Assembly (NCBI RefSeq): GCF_004664715.2
Contig: NC_051064.1
Location: 113,632,240-113,696,239, forward strand
DNA: 64,000 bases
Origin: Peromyscus leucopus
Lineage: Eukaryota > Chordata > Mammalia > Rodentia > Cricetidae
Direction: 5' to 3'
A program made the position numbers and the translations under genes. The notes beneath the pieces are model-generated. The model searched no databases. It was not told the origin of the DNA and saw nothing but the letters and a program-made list of their open reading frames with translations. Below, one piece after another: positions 34,390 through 45,164 of this stretch; the first letter of the stretch is position 1, and each line of letters starts with the position of its first letter.

Positions 34390-34880
34390 AAGAGTTATCT
34401 TTGATGGCTTTCTGTGTAGTCTGTTACTTTTTTGGGGGTTGGGTGGGAGTGAGATGGGTGTAGGGGTTGTCCCAGAAGTCTTCTAAGTTCCTCTTTCTTA
34501 ACTGTGAGTCTGCAGTCATCGATACCACTGCAAAAGTAGCTTCCTTGCCCTTTATAGATAGCGGGAGCAAGGATCATGGACATCCACATAGTCTTAGGCA
34601 TCAGCACCTGGCACAGACCTCAACATGATCTCTGGTGGCAGTACAGACCACATCGGAAATCAACATGGCTCTTTGCCATGGCATGGACCATGGACACCAT
34701 CATAGCCTTCCCATCAGCACAGGCCAAGGACATCAACATGATCTCTGAGACAACATGGGCCATGGACATCAATATGGTTCCAGGCAGTAGCCCAGCCCAT
34801 TGACATCAACATGGCTTCAGGCAGCAGCACAGATCTTGGACATCTGCCTGGACTTTGTGGGTAACACGGGACATGGACAC
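34390..34880 (-). mobile_element. L1-type 3' UTR piece with degenerate tandem units
   Basis: After 'tcttaactgtgagtctgcag' the sequence repeats a loose 35-45 bp unit built around 'gacatcaacatg' (about 34577, 34618, 34659, 34730, 34765, 34801). I recall similar arrays in rodent L1 untranslated regions. The 75-codon frame through it reflects the repeat. Confidence 0.5.
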
Positions 34881-36180
34881 TGTTTTCTTAACCTGGTTGG
34901 TTTACTTAACCTCCTAGTTTGTGCTGTCCCTTTTGTTGGCCTCCTATTCCCTGTTTTTCTCCTTATCACTCCAATTTAGCCCTTTGATGCTCTCAGCAAA
35001 CATTTATAACATATTTTTGTTGTCGTTGTTGGACTACCTGGCATTATCTGTGATCCTATTTTACTCATTCCTGAATGCTGAATGGTAGAAACTTTTATCA
35101 TAAATTTCTTGAGTTTCCTGTAAATGGGTTTTCAGGTCACTCAGTACCTACTGCTTCTCATAGCTCAGACACCTAGTAGTTGACAGGAATTGCTGAGCTT
35201 TAAGAGAAGTTTTGTTTTAATGGTCTTGGTTAACATCAGTATCTCTTGTGTTGCCAGCCTAGCAGTTTACTGAGCAATGTAATGCTTAGTTATTTTATGT
35301 CACTATTATAAGTGCACTGTGTATTTGATCAGCTTTTAACATTTCAAAATAAAGCTTACATACAGACTAAAAGACTGCTCAGATTTTTTTGGGGGGGTGG
35401 AGGGAGAGAGGAGAAGAGGTCTGAGAGTTTAAAAATAACCATAATTATCTAAAAAAGTGTTCTAACATTTGTAACAGAATATTTGATCCCCTGCTGATTT
35501 TTATGTTCCACAGCTTAGGCTAAAGTTATTAGACATTGTTAGGCTTTGAAAATATACCTTTGCAATTTCATTTTACTCTCTAGTTTTATATTTGATTTTG
35601 AGAAATTATTGTTTACTTTAAAATATTTTCTTTCATAGAAGCCTGTGCTCTTTGAATAAGTGGAAAGCTACCCACCTCTGGGCCATTTTTGTCTGCCACA
35701 AAAGTGAGAATGGAAGCAATGTGGTTAGATGCAGTGCTGCAGAGTGGAACAGTCCTAGCACATCATATATTACCACTATAACTCAGATAGCTTTTTTGAA
35801 CATGGAACTTCAGTACATCTTTAAAATAGATAAAAAATATTCCTCTCACAGGTTAGTTTGGAGTAACAAAAGCCTATTAGATTACCAGGGATTAGTACTA
35901 AAGCATGCCTAGAGAGCAAAGTAAATCATTTTGTGTACAGATATAGTATGAGGGTGGGGAACCCATAAATACATTACAATAGAGAAAATATGAGAACTGA
36001 TGGTAACTACTAAAATGTTCTCGTAGAAAGCATTTTCCCTTTATTTTCTTCAGATTTTTGCCCAAGTGGCATCTCCCAGAGGTCATTGTGTTTGTCCTGT
36101 ATAAAACCTCAGCTCTTTATTCCCAACACTTAACCCTTCCTGCTGTATTTCTTCTTCTCATCACATACTTGTTTTATATG
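34881..36180. other. AGBL4: intronic DNA without recognised features
   Basis: No gene or clear repeat. An 86-codon + strand frame at 35652-35912 has no recognised similarity; see findings. Confidence 0.45.
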
Positions 36181-36510
36181 TGTCAGTTACTTTTGTTATT
36201 GTAAGTCATAGCTGTGACCTAATCTCTGAAATAAAACCTTTAAAAGATTTATTTAGCCTATGGTTACAGAGGATTAAGTCCAAGATTTCTTGGCTCTTTG
36301 TTTTGGGGCCTATTATGAAATAAAACATGATGGCTGTGGAAGCACATACAGGAATAGGCTGTTTACTTCTAGGCAGGCATGAGGCAGAGAGCTCGGAAGG
36401 CACTGAGGCTCAAGTGTAACCTTCAAAATTTGCCATTAGTGGCCTGCTTTCTCCTACTGGGCCTCATGTCCTAAACTTTCTACAACCTCCCAAAATAGTA
36501 CCAGCAAACA
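36181..36510 (+). mobile_element. diverged URR1-like element
   Basis: 'gtcagttacttttgttattg', 'gatttatttagcctatggtt', 'atgatggctgtggaagcaca', 'ctaggcaggcatgaggcaga', 'ctacaacctcccaaaatagt' follow URR1 order with many changes. Confidence 0.45.
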
Positions 36511-36714
36511 GAGAAAAAGAGTTAGACATGCTAGCCTGTGAGAGCCATGTCATGTTGAAATCATAACATATAGTTTACTTATTTATTTGTACCTTGGTCT
36601 TTTGTTTTTCTTAAGTGGAATATAAACTCTATTAAGAATGGGACATTTCTCTTTTGTTATTTGATATCCATAATAATTTATCCTTAATATCTGAACCAAA
36701 TACTTGGGATCTTG

Positions 36715-37497
36715 TGCTGTGGATATTGCTCTATATAAATAAAACACTGATGGCCAGTGACCAGACAGGAAGTATAGGCAGGACAAGGAGAGAGGAGAAT
36801 TGGGAAAACAGGAAGAAGGAGGGGGAGACACTGCCAGCCACCGCCAGGACAAACAACATGTAAAGATGCCTGTAAGCCACAAGCGACGTGGCAAGGTATA
36901 GATTTATAGAAATGGGTTAATTTAAGACATAAGAACAGTTAGCAAGAAGCCTGCCACAGCCATACAGTTTATAAGTAATATAAGCGTCTGAGTGATTATT
37001 TTATATGTGGATTATGGGACAGCAGGACTTGGTGGAACCTGGAGAGAAACTCTCCAACAACAAATTGTGCCCAAACGGCTTGAAGTAGTAAGAGATGCTA
37101 CGCCCAAATTCCCAAATATACCAAGCTGGCTTTAGAGGTGGAATTGGCTCACTCCCTCTCTAAACCCAGGCATATTGCTTTAAAAAAAAAATGGTTAAGA
37201 GATTCTTATGTCCCAAATCAGAAGAGTCCTCTGGTGTGGGACAGAGAAAAACCAATATTTTTATTTAAAACAGGTTGATTATAAATGTGATCTCTTTCTA
37301 AAAAAGAAAAGGGGATATGATATAGATATATAGGAGGATATAGAGATGATAAGATAAAAGGGTAGATTAATGAACCTACTTTTAAAGAACAACTTGTTTA
37401 AAATGTTTTATATTGGTATAGATTTTAGTTTATGTTTAAAATGTTTTACATTGGTATAAATTTTAGTTTATTGATACAAACTTGAAGTTAATTTTGT

Positions 37498-37545
<48 letters not shown>

Positions 37546-38746
37546 TTGTTTGAGGTATTATGTTTATGTAACTCATTTAAAATTGAAATGGATAATTAAA
37601 AAATAGATTAATAATTAGTCATCTATGATAATCATATCTGTAGCCTTGTTAGTTAAGTCTTCTAGGTATACATAGATATATTTCAGATAGATAGGTAATC
37701 TTCAAACACTTCATAGACCTAGAGAATATGGCATTTAAATAACTTAGAATTCTGTTGACGTGAGACACAATTGCTCCTGGCTGCACCAATTTGATCCCGA
37801 GAGAATGTTGGGCTTCTAAGACATTTCCATTTGGAAGTTTGTCTTCTTGGCACAAAATGGCCTACTGGGCAAAGAACTGCCCTTGCCTCGACTGCTGACA
37901 GTACGAATACAATGCTGTCCTTTCTGGACAAGCGGAGCACAAGGAAAGCGACCACTGTGCTCTGCCAAGACAGGGTTAGATGGTCTTTCAGAATTCCTGC
38001 TTCTGAAAATGGTCTGTCAGATACTCTAGGCCTGTAGCCAATTTAAATGCACCAACAATGCTGAGAAACATTAGGTGACTGTCCAGGCTGCCAGCTGTCT
38101 TGGTCTACTCGATTTTCGATTCCCGAAAGTTACTTGCATCCATCTACCATTTCTCAGATACCATTATGTTCCTTCTCAGGTCTTTGATGTGGTTAAAGAC
38201 TAGATAGTTGTAATTTCCTCAGTTATGATAAAAGATAAGTTAGATATAAAACCTTAAACGCACAAATATAATATAGATAGGACATCTTCTTTAATATTGT
38301 AACTGTAATTCTTGCTCGATAATTGTTTTGTTATATGTAATTTTACCATGTTAAAGTTAAAACCTTCCTTTTTTTAAAAAAAAAAAGAAGAAAAGGGGAA
38401 GTGCTGTGGATATTGCTCTATATAAATAAAACACTGATGGCCAGTGACCAGACAGGAAGTATAGACGGGACAAGGAGAGAGGAGAATTGGGAAAACAGGA
38501 AGAAGGAGGGAGACACTGCCAGCCACCGCCAGGACAAGCAACATGTAAAGACGCCAGTAAGCCACAAGCGACGTGGCAAGGTATAGATTTATAGAAATGG
38601 GTTAATTTAAGATATAAGAACAGTAGCAAGAAGCCTGCCACGACCATACAGTTTATAAGTAATATGAGCATCTGAGTGATTATTTTATATGTGGATTATG
38701 GGACCACGGAACTTGGTGCAACCTGGAGAGAAGCTCTCCAGCAACA
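36715..38746 (+). mobile_element. mys-like element with two LTRs, internally deleted
   Basis: The 5' LTR is 36715-37062 (348 bp) and the 3' LTR 38402-38746 (345 bp); both run 'tgctgtgg' to 'caaca'. Six-base direct repeats 'atcttg' (36709-36714) and 'atcttc' (38747-38752) flank it with one mismatch. After the 5' LTR a decayed primer-binding region 'ttgtgcccaaacggcttg' appears. A polypurine tract 'aaaaaagaagaaaaggggaa' precedes the 3' LTR. The internal part is about 1.34 kb against 2.18 kb in the 40807 copy, because roughly 0.85 kb right after the primer-binding site is missing. Two 38-bp units lie at 37399-37475. No gag, pol or env is encoded. The family assignment to Peromyscus mys is inference. 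Confidence 0.92.
37501..37543. repeat. (TA)n microsatellite
   Basis: A perfect TA run of about 21 units, grown from a short 'tatatata' present at the same place in the other mys-like copies. Confidence 0.96.
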
Positions 38747-39276
38747 ATCTTCACTTCATTTAAAAAAGGAGTAATGGGCATAGAATATCAGATAACTTTT
38801 GATAGAGCCAAAACAGAATGCCTCATGCTCAGTTTTAGATACTCCATTCAAACTAAATTAATGAAGAAACTTCAGTGTTAAACTATACTGTAGATCAAAT
38901 GGATTTAAAAGATCTCTATAGAATATTCCATCCAACAGATATATATTTTAAATCAGCTCTAGAACTTTTTCCTAAAATAGACCATATTCTAAGTGGTTTT
39001 AACAAGTACACAATAAGTGAAATAGTATCTTTTATAACATCATGTACTGCTGGAATAAAAATCAATAGTAAGAGAAACCACATGAAGTACACAAATACAG
39101 AGAGACTGAACAATATATATTTGAATGACCAGAGGGTCATTGAAGAAATCAGAAAGGAAATTTAAAGAGTTCCTAGAGTCAGAAAAATAAGAGCTTATAG
39201 CTATGAGTGGTTAATTTACATATACACATGTAATTTACATATAATTTAGATATATAAAGTAAATAACTTACTTATG

Positions 39277-39777
39277 TGTAGCACAAATCTTAAAGAATCT
39301 TATTAATAAAATCAAACCTGGAGCTGGGTATTGGGGTGAATGCTGGAAGATCAGAGAAGCAGAACAAGCCACAGCCACCTCACCTTGCCAATTCCTTAGC
39401 TGATCCTGTTTCCTCAGACTGGATGCCTCTCTGTCCTCATCTGAATGGGTCTCAGCTGAACTGCTGCTCAAAAGCCTAAAAGCTTAACCAGCTCTAGTTC
39501 CTGGTCCTCACACCTTATATACCTTTCTACTTTCTGCCATCACTTTCTGGGATTAAAGGCTCACTTCCTGGCATTAAAGGTGTGAGTCACCATGCTGGCT
39601 GTCCAGTGTGATTTTAAACTCGCAGAGATCCGGATGGATCTCTGCCTCCCAAGTGATAGGATTAAAGGTGTGTGTGCCACCATTTTCTGGTCTCTATATC
39701 TAGTGGCTGTTCTGTTCTCTGACCCCAGATAAGTTTATTAGAGGGCATAATATATTGGGGAACACAAAACCACCACA
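39277..39777 (-). mobile_element. solo ERVK-type LTR containing a B1-like segment
   Basis: In minus orientation it runs TGTGGTGG...GTGCTACA. A perfect 6-bp duplication 'cttatg' flanks it (39271-39276, 39778-39783). Inside, a B1-derived stretch ('cctttaatcctatcacttgg', 'ggaggcagagatcc') is followed by further 'cctttaat' phrases, then a TATA-like 'gtatataagg' at about 39515-39525 and a 'ttttattaataagattcttt' end. A related LTR is at 58970-59391. The exact family name is not assigned. Confidence 0.82.
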
Positions 39778-40806
39778 CTTATGCAATTCAGGTTCTCAAA
39801 GACACAAGAACAGGCAAACCCCACAGCAGTAGATGGTAAGAACTATTAAATATCAAAGTGTTAATTGACATAATTGAGACTAAATGAATGACATATAGAA
39901 TAAACCATGGAAAAGTAGGGTCTTTTAAATGATAAACCTCTAGCCAATGTAGCCAATAGGAAGAGAGAGAGATATAATACCTAAATTAATGAAGCTATAG
40001 GTTAAAGGAGGAACATTATTGGAGATCCCAAAAGAGATTCAAGGAAAATCAGAGAATTTTAAAAACTTATATTCTAGCAAAGAAGAATAGGATAAATTCC
40101 AGAAACATATGTCCTATAAAAATTAAGCTAAGAATATATAAAAATTTAAATATATTCATAGAAAGTAATATGATTGAAATAGCAATAGATAATCTCATCC
40201 GTAAAGAATAGCCCAGGTCTGTGCAGATTTACTACTGAGTTCTATGAAAATTTAAAAAACAAAGCTAACACAACACACAGATATTTCTCAAACTATTCCA
40301 TAAAGAGAGGGAAAACTACCCTTCTTGTTTTATGAACCAACACTTCTCTGATACCCAAACTGGAGAAGTACATAATACAAAGAAACTATAGACCAATCTC
40401 TGATGACACATGGACACAAAATTAAATCCATGAACATAATTAGAAAATCATATACCATGACCAAGTTGGTTTCATTTAAGGGATGCAAAGGTGGATCAAT
40501 ATATGCAGATCAATAAATGCAATATAGCCCACTAGTATGTATAAAGACAGAAATCACACAGGATGCAAAAAATGCCCTTGGCAAAGTTCAACATTCCTTC
40601 ATGATAAAAGCACCAAAGAAAAAAAATTATGAATGGAAGGAACAGATCTCAAAGTTATAAATGCTATATAAATCAAATCCATGGAGAAAAATCAAACTGT
40701 TTTCTCTAAAGTTAGGAAGAGTTTTGCACTCTTATTCAATATAATGCTTGAAATCCTAGAGCAACAAGAAAAGGAAATAAAAGAGCTCTCTTCTCTAGCC
40801 AAGCAA

Positions 40807-43735
40807 TGTTGCTGGAGGGCTTCTCTCCAGGTTCCCCAAGCCCCGCAGTCCCACAATCCACTTATAAAATAATCACTCAGATGCTTATATCACTTATAAA
40901 CTGTATGGCCGTGGCAGGCTTCTTGCTAACTGTTCTTTTATCTTAAATTAACCCATTTTTATAAATCTATACCTTGCCACCTGGCTGGTGGCTTACCAGA
41001 GTCTTTACATGCTGCTTGTCCTGGCGGTGGCTGCAATGTCTCCCTCCTCAGCCTTCTGCTTCCCAGAATTCTCCTCTCTCCTTGTCCCACCTACTTCCTG
41101 CCTGGCAACCTACTTTCTGCCTGGTCACTGGCCTTCAGTGTTTTATTTATATTGAGTGATATCCACAGCACTTCCCCTTTTCTTCTTTTTTTAAAAAAGG
41201 AAGGTTTTAACTTTAACATGGTAAAATTACATATAACAAAACAATTACCGAGCAAGAATTATAGTTACAATATTAAAGAAGATGTCCTATCTATATTATA
41301 TTTGTGAGTTTAAGGTTTTATATCTAACTTATATTTTATCATAACTGAGGAAATTACAACTATCTAGTTTTCAACCACATTAAAGACCTGAGAAGGAACA
41401 TAATGGTACCTGAGAAATGGTAGATGGATGCAAGCAACTTTCGGGAATCTTGCAAGAGTAGACCAAGACAGCTGGCAGCCTGGACAGTCACCTAATGTTT
41501 CTCAGCATTGTTGGTGCATTTAAATTGGCTACAGGCCTAGAGTATCTGACAGACCATTTTCAGAAGCAGGAATTCTGAAAGACCATCTTACCCTGTCTTG
41601 GCAGAGCACAGTGGTCGCTTTCCTTGTGTCCCGCTTGTCCAGAAAGGACAGCATTGTATTCGTACTGTCAGCAGTCGAGGCAAGGGCAGTTCTTTGCCCA
41701 GTAGGCCATTTTGTGCCAAGAAGACAAACTTCCAAATGGAAATGTCTTAGAAGCCCAACATTCTCTCGGGATCAAATTGGTGCAGCCAGGAGCAATTGTG
41801 TCTCACATCAACAGAATTCTAAATTATTTAAATGCCATATTCTCTAGGTCTATGAAGTGTGTGAAGATTACCTATCTATCTGAAATATATCTATGTATAC
41901 CTAGAAGACTTAACTAACATGGCTATAGATATGATTATCATAGATGACTAATTATTAATCTATTTTTTAATTATCCATTACAATTTTAAATGTTACATAA
42001 ACATAATACCTCAAACAAGAATAGAAATATATATATACAGTATAACAAAATTAACTTCAAGTTTGTATCAATAAACTAAAATTTATACCAATGTAAAACA
42101 TTTTAAACATAAACTAAAATGTATACCAATGTAAAACATTTTAAACAAGTTGTTCTTTAAAAGTAGGTTCATTAATCTACCCTTTTATCTTATCATCTCC
42201 ATATCCTCCTATATATCTATATCATATCCCCTTTTCTTTTTTAGAAAGAGATCACATTTATAATCAACCTGTTTTAAATAAAAATATTGGTTTTTCTCTG
42301 TCCCACACCAGAGGGCTCTTTTGATTTGGGACACAAGAATCTCTTAACCATTTTTTTTTAAAGCATTATGTCTGGGTTTAGAGAGGGAGTGAGCCAATTC
42401 CACCTCTAAAGCCAGCTTGGTATATTTGGGAATTTGGGCATAGCATCTCTTACTACTTCCTGCTGGAGGGGGCGATGTATCTTATGGGGATGCAAAGAAA
42501 ATTTTAGGCCTATGGGGTAGTCCGTGAGGCTGTATTGTGTGAACCAGTTGCCTTGAAACCGCTCTGGATGTTGGATCATCTGGGCCATGGTGTCATCGGA
42601 GACCTTTCAGGGGGTCTTGGCTGGTGAAACCTGATGTATCTTAATCTGGAACAAATCCACAGCCTCTGGCTTTCTATGGAAACAAAAGCAGAACCTCTTT
42701 TCCAAAGCAACATATCCTTAAATCTAAATTTTGAAGTCAAGGTACCTTTAAAATATACATTTTGGCATAACTCAACAGCTTTTGAAATCAAATGTTTTTC
42801 TTCAGTTATGAATATCAAAGACAACATAATCCAGATTCTCTGTGTGGTAGCCATCTTTATGTGGCTTTTTTATATTAATTTATCTTTTTTTTTTGTCTCT
42901 TTTAAGCCTACGTATTGTGAATCTGTTGCTTTAAACTGCACCATTCTAAGACTGAAATGGCTCTGTGGCTGCTGGCTCCGCCCATTTCAGCTTACCAAAA
43001 TGGCGTTTTCCACCAGTTCTGTGAGTCATCAAGTCTCAGAAAAAGTGAGTCTAAGCTTTTATCAAAGTAGCATGTAGCCCAGAAACCTTTTTTTTAAAAA
43101 ATTTTTTTTTTTTAAATAATAGCAAAACTAAATCTACCACACAGCTTAATGTGCCGCTGGCAGACACCTCATTTTTGCCATACTGCTGGTCAAACGCACA
43201 CGCCAGGAACCCGCCAGTGTTCAAACCCGAGTTTTGTGGCGTCTAGCTGCCCGTATGAGACAAGAAACAGGAACCTGGTTTTGGCTCTGTTTAGAATTGG
43301 TTATTAAATATTTTTAGGTTTAAGGTGGAAACTCGAGCTGTTGGGTGCCATTTGTTGCTGGAGGGCTTCTCTCCAGGTTCCCCAAGCCCCGCAGTCCCAC
43401 AATCCACTTATAAAATAATCACTCAGATGCTTATATCACTTATAAACTGTATGGCCGTGGCAGGCTTCTTGCTAACTGTTCTTTTATCTTAAATTAACCC
43501 ATTTTTATAAATCTATACCTTGCCACCTGGCTGGTGGCTTACCAGAGTCTTTACATGCTGCTTGTCCTGGCGGTGGCTGCAGTGTCTCCCTCCTCAGCCT
43601 TCTGCTTCCCAGAATTCTCCTCTCTCCTTGTCCCACCTACTTCCTGCCTGGCAACCTACTTCCTGCCTGGCAACCTACTTCCTGCCTGGTCACTGGCCAT
43701 CAGTGTTTTATTTATATAGAACAATATCCACAGCA
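40807..43735 (-). mobile_element. complete mys-like LTR retrotransposon
   Basis: This 2.93-kb element has a perfect 6-bp target-site duplication 'aagcaa' (40801-40806 and 43736-43741). In minus orientation the 5' LTR is 43353-43735 (383 bp) and the 3' LTR 40807-41170 (364 bp). They differ by one 19-bp unit and about seven substitutions, so it is fairly young. A primer-binding site lies two bases inside the 5' LTR, and a polypurine tract (41171-41195) abuts the 3' LTR. The 2.18-kb internal region has no recognisable gag, protease, polymerase or envelope. Frames such as the 147-codon one at 42634-43077 run antisense and resemble nothing known. Size and LTR length resemble the published mys element of Peromyscus (from memory). 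It must have moved using proteins supplied by another ERV. Confidence 0.93.
43333..43350 (-). other. primer-binding site of the mys-like element
   Basis: Minus-strand sequence 'tggcacccaacagctcga', two bases after the 5' LTR end. The first eleven bases match the lysine tRNA pattern 'tggcgcccaac' with one difference; the rest does not fit well. A decayed equivalent sits at 37065-37082. Confidence 0.65.
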
Positions 43736-45164
43736 AAGCAAGATGTGCAAAGGAAAGAAGGCCAAGGGAAAGAAGGTGGCCTCAGCCCCTGGCTTCATGA
43801 AGAAACAGGAGGCCAGAAAGGTTGTGCATCCTTGTTTGAGAAGAAGCCTAAGAACTTCCAAAAGAGATCTCACTCACTGTCAAATGGCTCCTTTACATCA
43901 GGCTGCAGTGGCAAAGGGCCATCCTCTATAAGCAGCTCAAAGTTCCTCCTACCATTAACCAGTTCCCCCATGTCCTGGACCTGCAAACAGCTACCCAGGT
44001 GCTTGAGCTTGTACACAGGAGTCCAGGCCAGAGACAAAGCCTGAGAAGAAGGAAAGGCTGCTGACCATGCTGAGAAGAAAGCTGCTGGCAAAGAGGACTT
44101 CCCAACTAAGAGACCACCTGTCCTTCAAGTAGGGGTCAGTGCATTTACCGCCTTGGTGGTGAACAAGAAGGCTCAGCTGGTGGTGATTGCTCACTATGTA
44201 GACCGCATTGAGTTGGTGGTCTTCCTGCCCACCCTGTGTTGAAAGACAGGGATCCCCTATTTCATCATCAAGGGAAAGGCCAGGCTGGGGACAGCTGGTC
44301 TACAGGAAGGCATGCACCACTGTTGCCTTTACACAGGTTAATTCGGGCGAACAAGGGTGCTCAGACTAAGCTGGTAGAAGTTGTTAGGACCAATTACAAT
44401 GAGAGATATAATGAGATCCACAGCCACTGGGAAGGCAACCTCTTGGGTCCTAAATCTGTGGCTCACATTGTCAAGCTGGAAAAGGCAAAGGCCAAAGAAC
44501 TCGCCACTAAACTTCCTTAAATCTACACAAATAAGTTTTCTGTACATAAATATAAATTACAAAATTTAAAAAGAAGAGAGATACAAATAGGAATAAAAGA
44601 AGCAGAATTATCCAAATTTGTATATGATATAATTCTGTACTTTACAAACCCTAAAGGCTCTACCAGAAAACTCAACTTGATAAACACTTTCAGCAAAATA
44701 TCAGTATACAAAGCTCAACATCCTGTTGTATACAGCAATAATAACCTTGGCTAAATAAGAAATGAGAAATAAAATTCACTAACAATAGCTTAAAAATATC
44801 TAGAAATAAACTTAATCAAGGAAGTGGAAGGCTCTATAATGAAAGTTTTAAAATATTGAAGAAAAACTTTCAGGACTCTAGAATAGTGAAAGACATCTTA
44901 TGACCATGGTCGGCAGAATTAATATTTTCAAAATGGCTATATTACCAAAATTGGTCTACAGATTCATTAAAATTCCCATCAAAATTCCAATGATGTTTGT
45001 GATAGAACTAGAAAAAATTCTAGCACCATTCAACTTCATAGAAGCATCAAAAATAATTTCAACTCATATTGCATTTGGCAAAATATTTTATATAACTAGG
45101 TCCATTTTAAAGGTATAGAAATAGAAATTCTTCCATATGTCTTGAAAATGAATCAAGTAAGGAT

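Larger units (their letters stand above)
40786..44560 (+). pseudogene. Rpl7a: RPL7A processed pseudogene, split by a mys-like element
   Basis: From the ATG at 43743 to the TAA ending at 44520 the sequence follows ribosomal protein L7a of the large subunit (eL8): 'GKKAKGKKVA' at the start, 'TKRPPV' and '[10 protein letters not shown]' in the middle, '[10 protein letters not shown]' and '[13 protein letters not shown]' at the end. It has no introns, an 8-9 codon deletion and frameshifts near codon 32, and further shifts and stops, so it cannot encode the protein. The 5' UTR, including a pyrimidine run 'ctctcttctct' like a 5' TOP tract, is at 40786-40806. The 40807-43735 element separates it from the ATG. 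The host L1 reading frame resumes after about 44570. Residual 3' UTR runs to about 44560. Confidence 0.93.
38750..45115 (+). mobile_element. old L1 ORF2, interrupted by three younger insertions
   Basis: Sense ORF2 pieces occur in order: endonuclease-region block with 'DLKDLYRIFHPTD' and 'FPKIDHIL' (38895-39165); the middle and reverse-transcriptase part (39784-40785), ending 'LLFNIMLEILE..EKEIKE'; and the continuation 'IGIKEAELSKFVYD' (44570-45115). Insertions between these are the LTR at 39277-39777, the RPL7A retrocopy, and the mys-like element inside it. Many stops and frameshifts make it a dead copy. The gap in ORF2 between 39190 and 39784 also includes a deletion. Confidence 0.8.

Noticed and set aside
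42634..43077. 147-codon + strand frame as a possible gene
   Set aside because: It lies antisense in the internal region of a complete LTR element, has no recognised similarity, and is broken in the older copy at 52400-52750.
43140..43350. CpG-richer patch as a possible promoter or CpG island
   Set aside because: It is too short and is the leader region next to the primer-binding site of the mys-like element.
43520..44044. 174-codon + strand frame running from the mys-like LTR into the RPL7A pseudogene
   Set aside because: It is a chance fusion: the first part is antisense LTR sequence and the second is partly the shifted RPL7A frame.
44236..44520. 94-codon frame as a functional ribosomal protein gene
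   Set aside because: It is only the C-terminal part of the RPL7A retrocopy; the upstream part is frameshifted and deleted.
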